From SFWF01 sp045638145 (GTDB lineage Bacteria > Bacillota > Clostridia > Oscillospirales > Acutalibacteraceae), in assembly GCA_045638145.1 (NCBI GenBank), contig JAZUAU010000010.1:1-18385 (forward strand): 18,385 nt of DNA, written 5' to 3'. The notes beneath the pieces were generated by a model that saw only the letters and a list, made by a program, of their open reading frames with translations, was not told the origin of the DNA and ran no database searches. Of the stretch, positions 13,301 through 18,385 are shown one piece after another. Every line of letters starts with the position of its first letter. The first letter of the stretch is position 1. The position numbers and the translations under genes are program-made.

Positions 13301-14105
13301 TACATTTTCGTTTGGAGGAATCTCCTCCTCGCGTTTTCAAATAACGTGTGATACTGAGCAGCATTTCATATTGCCTGAAAAGCGAAAATACACTCAAGAG
13401 ATCATAGGATTTGACGGAGTCGCAGATTTCGGCATAGAAGGATATGATGTTCGGATAATTACGCTTCCGATATTTTTTGAAGGTAACTATGCGGATCTGC
13501 GCGCGAACGAGGATGCGATAGCGGCGTGGCTACGTGATACCGGCACACCTAAACAACTCATATTCGGTAATAAGCCGGATAGGTATTATCTTGCAAAGGT
13601 GTATGCTGCACTTGACTTCTCCAATACCAACAACCGTCAGATAGGGACTATTCAATTTGAATGCAACCCTCCCTGGTGTTATTTACTTGATGGCACATTA
13701 TTAACGCCTGAGCAAACCTTATGGGTTAACTGTAATGGTGCCAATAATCAGTTCTATAAAGAGTTTGAGGCTAACGGAAACCTGCAGTTTGTTAATAGCG
13801 GGAGCCCGACAAAGCCCAAAATTAAGCTTATAGGCTCGATTTATAGTGGGCTGGTCTTAAGATACGGAACATCTACTCTTGCATTAGGAGAAGATGTTAT
13901 CAACGACGGAATCATAATTGACTGCGAAAACGAAACAATAACGCGTATGTCAACGGGAGAAAACCTATATCCGATATTCGTTTCACATGATTTTTTCACA
14001 TTTGCAGGTGGCAAGATCAGCATGGAAGTATCAATGCCGGATATAGGCTCGTATCCGCAGAGTTTTACCGTTTTTGTTGAGATGAACGTTACAACGGGGG
14101 CATAG
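13290..14105 (+). CDS. Distal tail protein (Dit)
   Basis: Dit makes the hub at the tail tip that connects the tube with Tal and the fibres. The GTG start at 13290 has AAGGAGG upstream and overlaps the tape measure stop. Of 271 residues, the first about 130 carry the Sipho_tail pattern: FSFGGISSSRF, GYDVRIITLPIFFEG, then PKQLIFGNKPDRYYLAKVY and IQFECNPPW. The C-terminal half is a beta-sandwich-like region with TGENLYPIF and a final VFVEMNV strand. Length matches the family. Confidence 0.92.
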   Translation: MVDNTFSFGGISSSRFQITCDTEQHFILPEKRKYTQEIIGFDGVADFGIEGYDVRIITLPIFFEGNYADLRANEDAIAAWLRDTGTPKQLIFGNKPDRYYLAKVYAALDFSNTNNRQIGTIQFECNPPWCYLLDGTLLTPEQTLWVNCNGANNQFYKEFEANGNLQFVNSGSPTKPKIKLIGSIYSGLVLRYGTSTLALGEDVINDGIIIDCENETITRMSTGENLYPIFVSHDFFTFAGGKISMEVSMPDIGSYPQSFTVFVEMNVTTGA

Positions 14106-14106
14106 T

Positions 14107-15588
14107 ATGAAAATCAAAATATATAACACTAATATGCGCCCGTTGGGCAGCACATCACGTGCTTTTAATGTTGAAAAATTAGAGGAGCTTATGCGTGAAT
14201 ATACCCTCAGTTTTTCTGTGCTTAATAACGATTCAGTTTTTAAGTATCTCAATGAAAATACTGTGTTTGAGTTTGCGGGTCAGCTCTTCGATGTAGCCGG
14301 CATTGACGGATCGAGCGGCAAGGAAAACAAAACAGATATATCCGCGGAGCATGTATCCTACCGCCTGGCGGATTATACAGTACCGAACGGATACGCTTTT
14401 GTTGGAACTATTTCCGAAATTGCTAACGATATATTGGCGGAAGCCAAAACCGTGGACGGCACACCGGCAAACACTGTTTTTTCTATCGGAAAAACCGCAG
14501 ACAAAGGAACGGTAACTTATTCGATAGGAGATGAAAAGAATGTCACAGCACGCCAAGCTTTGATAGGTATGGCGAAACTTGGAGTTGAAGTCAGGTTTGA
14601 TAATTTCACTATTGACGTACCTGAACGGATAGGCAAGGATAGCGGAATCAAATTTGAATATGGTGTTAATCTTAACGGTGTTCGCCGCACATGGCAACGC
14701 GATAACGGCTGGAGTTATGAGATTGATATAGTTGATCTTCAGAAGCAACCCGGCTATGAGGGAGCCGAGTTTTCCATCGGCGACACGGTTACCGTAATTG
14801 ATAAGCAGCAAAACATTACATTGTTTAACCAACAAGTTATTTCATATCGTGAGTGTGACGATCCACGTCAAAACAAGATCACGATAGGTGTATTTGTTCG
14901 TGACAACGCAACATTATCTATCGAAACCGATGCGACTGCCAAATCCGCCAATGAAACAGCAAAAAACTCGGTACAGCAAGGGACCAAATATAGTAATGTA
15001 TCAATCACGCATGCTGAAGGAGTTGTCGCAACCAACCAGGCAGGAACTCAACGCGTTGTTATGAACTCTCAGGACTGTTTTGCTGTTCAGATCAAAAGCG
15101 GCGATGAGTGGGTAACGGTAAATTCAGTTCAAACATTTGGAATGGTAACTCCACGCTTAACCACTGATGATGCAATGAATGCTTATTATGCTACGGTAGG
15201 TTTGAATGAAAACGGAAACCCCGGACTTTTTCTTTATATCAATTATAACGGAGCGTGGCTCCGCCATTTTGAAATATGGCCGTCATATGATAGCGATGGA
15301 AATCTTGATGGTTCTACCATTGATTCAACATACGGAGATATTGTCTTGCGTTCAAAGAAAAATGTGTATATCGAAGCGGGCGAAGGATCCTTTTTTGGAT
15401 TTGTAAAGGGTAATAAAGTCCTTGGCAATACCGACATCGTTGATGTTGGTGTGAAAAAATTGGAGTTTGAAGACGGACTATTTGTTGGCGCAAGTTATGG
15501 CGAGTCTTGGAGCGGAACTGTTCCACTGGGAACTGGATATACTCTGGTGTTTGAAAATGGAGTCCTTGTGGATGTGAAGGGAGAGTAA
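14107..15588 (+). CDS. Tail-tip protein Tal (tail-associated, no visible lysin)
   Basis: The 493-residue protein starts 1 nt after Dit. Residues 1-270 resemble the conserved N-terminal core of Tal/gp18-type proteins: LEELMREYTLSFSVLN, FAGQLFDVAGIDG, ISAEHVSYRLADY and SIGDTVTVIDK. The rest (about 290-493) is beta-rich (EGVVATNQAGTQRVVM, GMVTPRLTTDDAMNAYY, STYGDIVLRSKKNVYIEAGEG) and ends GTGYTLVFENGVLVDV, a closing motif often seen in Firmicutes tail proteins. There is no NlpC/P60, amidase or lysozyme motif. It is likely a structural plug and carrier for the collar and fibre proteins that follow. Confidence 0.85.
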   Translation: MKIKIYNTNMRPLGSTSRAFNVEKLEELMREYTLSFSVLNNDSVFKYLNENTVFEFAGQLFDVAGIDGSSGKENKTDISAEHVSYRLADYTVPNGYAFVGTISEIANDILAEAKTVDGTPANTVFSIGKTADKGTVTYSIGDEKNVTARQALIGMAKLGVEVRFDNFTIDVPERIGKDSGIKFEYGVNLNGVRRTWQRDNGWSYEIDIVDLQKQPGYEGAEFSIGDTVTVIDKQQNITLFNQQVISYRECDDPRQNKITIGVFVRDNATLSIETDATAKSANETAKNSVQQGTKYSNVSITHAEGVVATNQAGTQRVVMNSQDCFAVQIKSGDEWVTVNSVQTFGMVTPRLTTDDAMNAYYATVGLNENGNPGLFLYINYNGAWLRHFEIWPSYDSDGNLDGSTIDSTYGDIVLRSKKNVYIEAGEGSFFGFVKGNKVLGNTDIVDVGVKKLEFEDGLFVGASYGESWSGTVPLGTGYTLVFENGVLVDVKGE

Positions 15589-15591
15589 AAA

Positions 15592-16527
15592 ATGTTAATA
15601 AAACAAACCGAAGAGATGTCGCTCGCCGAGAGGCTGGCGGCAGAGAACTCAAATAATCAATTTTTACAGGCGCTATCTTTCGTCGCTGTAGGAACCATTT
15701 TTCCGTATGCCGGTGCCACGCCCCCGGATACATACTTGCTTTGCGATGGTGCGGCATTAGATACGGCCGCATATCCTGAACTGTTCGACGTAATAGGTTA
15801 TACCTTTGGTGGAGAAAATGAAGCATTTAACCTGCCTGATCTGCGCGGAAGGGTACTGGTAGGGGTTGATCCGGATGACACAGACTTTGCCAAGGTTGGT
15901 TTGATAGGCGGAAAAAAGACACACCAACTCACGGCGGAAGAAATGCCCCGCCACACGCATAGCATTTACAGCAAAGCTGGTGAAGTAGAGGCATATTATA
16001 TCACTCCGACAGGCGCCGGAGCCGACATATCATCTTTCAGTTATGTGTCAGCTGCGGGCGGGAGTGCGCCACACAACAATATGCAACCTTATTTGGTTGG
16101 CAATTACATTATTAAAGCTACACAAGCTATAACCGACTCTGATTTTCGTTTTCCTATTGACCAGGTCTATGATTCCAAAAGCCCTAACGCCCAAAGCGGC
16201 GTAGCACTCGGTCCGTTATTTGCAGGAAAACAGACTGTTTTCGCAGATTTTCAGCAAACGGATGCTGATGAGTACACCTTAGACCTTGGTGCGATAGCGG
16301 GCGCCAATAGGTTCAAAATAAAATATGGGGTAAATGAGTATTTGCTCTTCAGTCAGGGTGAGATTGTGATAGCGGGAGAAAATATAATATTTTTTTCTGC
16401 AGCAAGTGGCTACTCGTTTGGCCATAGTCGATTAAAGTCTGTGGCAGCTCCCGAAGAAGATACAGACGCCGCTACCAAAGAGTATGTTGATGAAGCCATT
16501 GGCAAAGCATTGGAGGGCGATTATTGA
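15592..16527 (+). CDS. Tail collar-domain fibre protein
   Basis: The 311-residue protein has a helical N-terminal docking part (1-30) and a phage tail collar domain (about 32-176): VGTIFPYAGATPPDTYLLCDG, AYPELFDVIGYTFGG, FNLPDLRGRVLVG, the metal-binding-type HTH in PRHTHS, then HNNMQPYLVGNYIIKA. A linker SKSPNAQSGVAL (about 195-206) and a later TDAATKEYVDEAI (about 293-305) are shared tail-fibre modules. It probably bridges Tal and the receptor-binding protein. GAGGG (GGAGGG at 16512) in its own end serves the next gene, and the two overlap by one base (TGATG). Confidence 0.93.
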   Translation: MLIKQTEEMSLAERLAAENSNNQFLQALSFVAVGTIFPYAGATPPDTYLLCDGAALDTAAYPELFDVIGYTFGGENEAFNLPDLRGRVLVGVDPDDTDFAKVGLIGGKKTHQLTAEEMPRHTHSIYSKAGEVEAYYITPTGAGADISSFSYVSAAGGSAPHNNMQPYLVGNYIIKATQAITDSDFRFPIDQVYDSKSPNAQSGVALGPLFAGKQTVFADFQQTDADEYTLDLGAIAGANRFKIKYGVNEYLLFSQGEIVIAGENIIFFSAASGYSFGHSRLKSVAAPEEDTDAATKEYVDEAIGKALEGDY

Positions 16528-17969
16528 TGCTAAAAGAATATTTATCAACTCTCGCTAGTAAATTTAGGGAAAAACTTGGCACAACAGAGAAGATAAACGC
16601 TCAAGATTTTGCCGATAAGATAGACGAGGTATATGAAGCGGGTAAAGAACTGATTCTTGACCAAGATACCTCTATTAAAAAGGCACTTTCCGATACTGCC
16701 ATTGTTATTGCCACAAACATATTAGACGTACCCCATAATTTGTCCGTTCAATTGTCGAGCGACGCTATAACAGATTTTTCTACTGTAAATTTATATAAAA
16801 CAGGAATCAACTTGTGGGGAGGAGAGCTTGAAAGAGGCACTTTTTCGGTTGCAAGTGGCGACCTAAATCCTTCAACAACTCGTGTAAGGTCAAAAGACTA
16901 TGTATATTTACCGGCGGGAACTTATCGAATGACTCTTGCGGATTCCAATATGAAAATTGTTGTTTATGTATATGATAGAGATGGAAATTTCAAACCAGCA
17001 GAATCATTAACAAGTTGGTCTGCAAATAACAAATTACAATTTTCCGTGGTAGAAAACCGAAAAATAAAATTTGGTATATCTTATTCTGAGAGTACCACAA
17101 TTTTAGTTGAAGATGTAGAGTGGATTATGCTTAGTCATGATTTGGTGACAGAATATGAGCAATATTATCAACAGCCTATAACAGTAAACGGGGATGGAAC
17201 AGCTATAATTCCTGTTGAAGGCGGAGCTTTAACTTTGGTTACAGAGCCAAAAGAAGTAAATATTTCATTAGAATATAATTGTACAGCATCTGACCTTGAC
17301 GATTTTTGGGATAAATTTCAAGATTATGGAAATAGAACATCGTATAATTATGGCTTTAGCGGAGCAGGCTGGGGAAAAGAAACCTTTAAACCCAAGTATG
17401 ATATAACACCATCATTAGCCAACTATATGTTTTGTCTTAGCGGTATGTCGAGGAGACCTGTAAAAATGGTAGATGTTGAAAAGGAGTGTAATGTTAAATT
17501 TGATTTTAGCAAAGTTACTAATTTCAATTATACTTTCGCAAATTGTTTATTTAGCCAAATAAATGAAATCGATTTGTCTCGAAGTAATATTACGTCCGTT
17601 ACAGATATGTTTTACCATGGATATTATACCACTTATTATTTGGAAACCATAGATGGCTTGATTCTTGCGGAGACAACCCCTGTAAATTCAACGATGCTTG
17701 GGTATTGTGGCGCATTGATACATGTTGGGTTTAAGGGCGTGTTAGGGAAAAGTCTTAACATGAAACAGTCCACCAAATTAGATAAAGAAACTATTACCGC
17801 TCTTATGAGCATTTTATCCGATAATACCACCGGAACAACACTCACTCTATCAAAAACCGCAGTCCAAAATGCTTTTGAAACAAGCGAAGGCGCAGCGGAC
17901 GGTAATAAAGCTGAAGAATGGACTGCCCTTGTTGCAGCAAAATCTAATTGGACTATTACACTTTCATAA
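16527..17969 (+). CDS. Receptor-binding-type tail fibre with BspA-like repeats
   Basis: I start at the ATG at 16527, which shares its A with the previous stop and has GGAGGG 9 nt upstream; a TTG three bases earlier is possible. The 480 residues comprise an N-terminal docking part (1-43, INAQDFADKIDEVYEAG), a beta-sandwich carbohydrate-binding-like region (about 92-214: RVRSKDYVYLPAGTYRM...VYVYDRDGNF...VEWIMLSHDLVTEYEQYY), then a BspA/DUF285-like repeat zone (about 290-400: SLANYMFCLSGM, FDFSKVTNFNYTFANC, IDLSRSNITSVTDMF) and a C-terminal helical-plus-strand domain (STKLDKETITALMSIL...NWTITL). The gene is strongly AT rich against its neighbours: 15 of 60 bases are G/C at 17521-17580, versus 24 of 60 at 7141-7200 in the capsid gene. 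This suggests mosaic acquisition. Receptor binding is inferred. Confidence 0.82.
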   Translation: MLKEYLSTLASKFREKLGTTEKINAQDFADKIDEVYEAGKELILDQDTSIKKALSDTAIVIATNILDVPHNLSVQLSSDAITDFSTVNLYKTGINLWGGELERGTFSVASGDLNPSTTRVRSKDYVYLPAGTYRMTLADSNMKIVVYVYDRDGNFKPAESLTSWSANNKLQFSVVENRKIKFGISYSESTTILVEDVEWIMLSHDLVTEYEQYYQQPITVNGDGTAIIPVEGGALTLVTEPKEVNISLEYNCTASDLDDFWDKFQDYGNRTSYNYGFSGAGWGKETFKPKYDITPSLANYMFCLSGMSRRPVKMVDVEKECNVKFDFSKVTNFNYTFANCLFSQINEIDLSRSNITSVTDMFYHGYYTTYYLETIDGLILAETTPVNSTMLGYCGALIHVGFKGVLGKSLNMKQSTKLDKETITALMSILSDNTTGTTLTLSKTAVQNAFETSEGAADGNKAEEWTALVAAKSNWTITLS

Positions 17970-17979
17970 GGAGGATAAA

Positions 17980-18162
17980 ATGTTTATAGAAACCATAACT
18001 AGAATTAAACTGATTTCCCGCGAAGGAAACACGCTTACTAACGGTGAGATATTTGGCAAAGAAGTGTATCTTTCTGCCGAAGATTCACCAGATAACTGGT
18101 GGGAAATTACTGATGAAGAAGCAGAGGCGATGCTCAAAAACACGCCTATGGGGGAGGGATAA
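17980..18162 (+). CDS. 60-residue post-fibre protein
   Basis: The frame begins at the ATG at 17980, with AAGGAGG (17968-17974) 5 nt upstream. The 60 residues are beta-rich and acidic: FIETITRIKLISREGNT, EIFGKEVYLSAEDSPDNWWEITDEEAEAML, ending MGEG. Small proteins of this type often lie between the last fibre gene and the lysis or membrane genes of Firmicutes siphoviruses, and they have no established role; an XkdX-like fibre accessory or chaperone is possible. The longer open frame to the left overlaps the fibre gene and lacks a ribosome binding site. Confidence 0.78.
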   Translation: MFIETITRIKLISREGNTLTNGEIFGKEVYLSAEDSPDNWWEITDEEAEAMLKNTPMGEG

Positions 18163-18163
18163 A

Positions 18164-18385
18164 ATGCACACGCTGATTCTAATTGGCTCCTGCATTACTG
18201 CACTGACGATAATCGTCACAGCTGCGGTTAAAATGTTTCGTGTTGCCAATAAAGCAAACAAGTGGATAGAAACCCAGGAACGTCATACCAGGGAGAACTA
18301 TCTTGATATCAAGCGCTTGATTATAACCTCGCCATATATGCCGCTTGGGGAGCGCATCAGCGCCGGCGATAAATATATTGCCGAA
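18164..18385 (+). CDS. Membrane-anchored phage protein, 3'-truncated by window
   Basis: The ATG at 18164 follows GGGAGGG closely. The visible 74 residues have an N-terminal membrane helix (about 3-23, LILIGSCITALTIIVTAAV) and then a charged cytoplasmic part: RVANKANKWIETQERHTRENYLDIKRLIITSPYMPLGERISAGDKYIAE. The MPLGERISAGDKYI segment is seen in short phage membrane proteins near holin and endolysin genes. Function is not established; it may be a holin-associated or lysis-control protein. The gene continues beyond the right edge. Confidence 0.72.
   Translation, partial: MHTLILIGSCITALTIIVTAAVKMFRVANKANKWIETQERHTRENYLDIKRLIITSPYMPLGERISAGDKYIAE

Noticed and set aside
16527..17969. Diversity-generating retroelement target in the fibre gene
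   Set aside because: No reverse transcriptase, template repeat or matching variable repeat is visible in the window.
17869..18162. 97-residue version of the post-fibre protein
   Set aside because: The extra N-terminus overlaps the fibre gene in another frame and lacks a ribosome binding site; the ATG at 17980 has AAGGAGG.
1..18385. CRISPR array, tRNA, rRNA or insertion sequence
   Set aside because: No regularly spaced repeats, no cloverleaf with conserved arms, and no transposase or terminal inverted repeats were noticed on either strand.

Overview
The window is the right half of a tailed bacteriophage or prophage genome with a non-contractile (siphovirus) tail. Every convincing gene lies on the + strand, and the genes are packed tightly with short overlaps. 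Strong AAGGAGG-type ribosome binding sites, frequent GTG and TTG starts, moderate-to-low GC and a textbook vegetative-sigma promoter point to a Firmicutes host. The protein types look most like phages of gut Clostridia, but that host call is inference. No integrase, repressor or replication gene is visible, so lysogeny cannot be decided from this window.

Layout. (1) 1-998 is the end of an early or middle operon: an unrecognised gene cut by the window edge, a 34-residue membrane peptide, a small zinc-ribbon protein and a sigma-70-region-4-like protein (probable late-gene regulator), closed by a strong intrinsic terminator. (2) 1041-1740 is a self-contained cassette: a perfect TTGACA-N17-TATAAT promoter whose spacer holds an 18-bp perfect palindrome, two tiny membrane proteins, a ribbon-helix-helix DNA-binding protein, and a second terminator. 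It has the architecture of a phage moron with its own autoregulator and is the best candidate for an undescribed system here. (3) 1783-4608 is packaging: an HNH endonuclease that probably starts at a rare ATA codon, a possible cos region with a C/G palindrome and hairpins, and the small and large terminase subunits. (4) 4625-7801 is the HK97-type head: portal, prohead protease, major capsid protein and a small capsid-adjacent protein. (5) 7804-9220 holds head-tail connectors: gp6-like, head-closure, gp10-like and tail-terminator proteins. (6) 9227-13300 is the tail tube: major tail protein, an internal terminator, tail assembly chaperones G and GT joined by a predicted -1 frameshift on A AAA AAA, and the tape measure. 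(7) 13290-17969 is the tail tip: Dit, Tal, a collar-domain fibre protein and an AT-rich receptor-binding-like protein with a BspA-like repeat region. (8) 17980-18385 starts the next block with a 60-residue protein and a membrane-anchored protein cut by the window end.

How it works together. HNH and the two terminase subunits should cut and pump DNA through the portal into a prohead built by the capsid protein and matured by the protease. The connectors close the head. G/GT load tail protein on the tape measure, and Dit, Tal and the fibres form the host-binding tip. Most module assignments rest on recognisable family motifs. The cassette at 1041-1740, the cos candidate and the start and frameshift claims are inferences from sequence and need checking.
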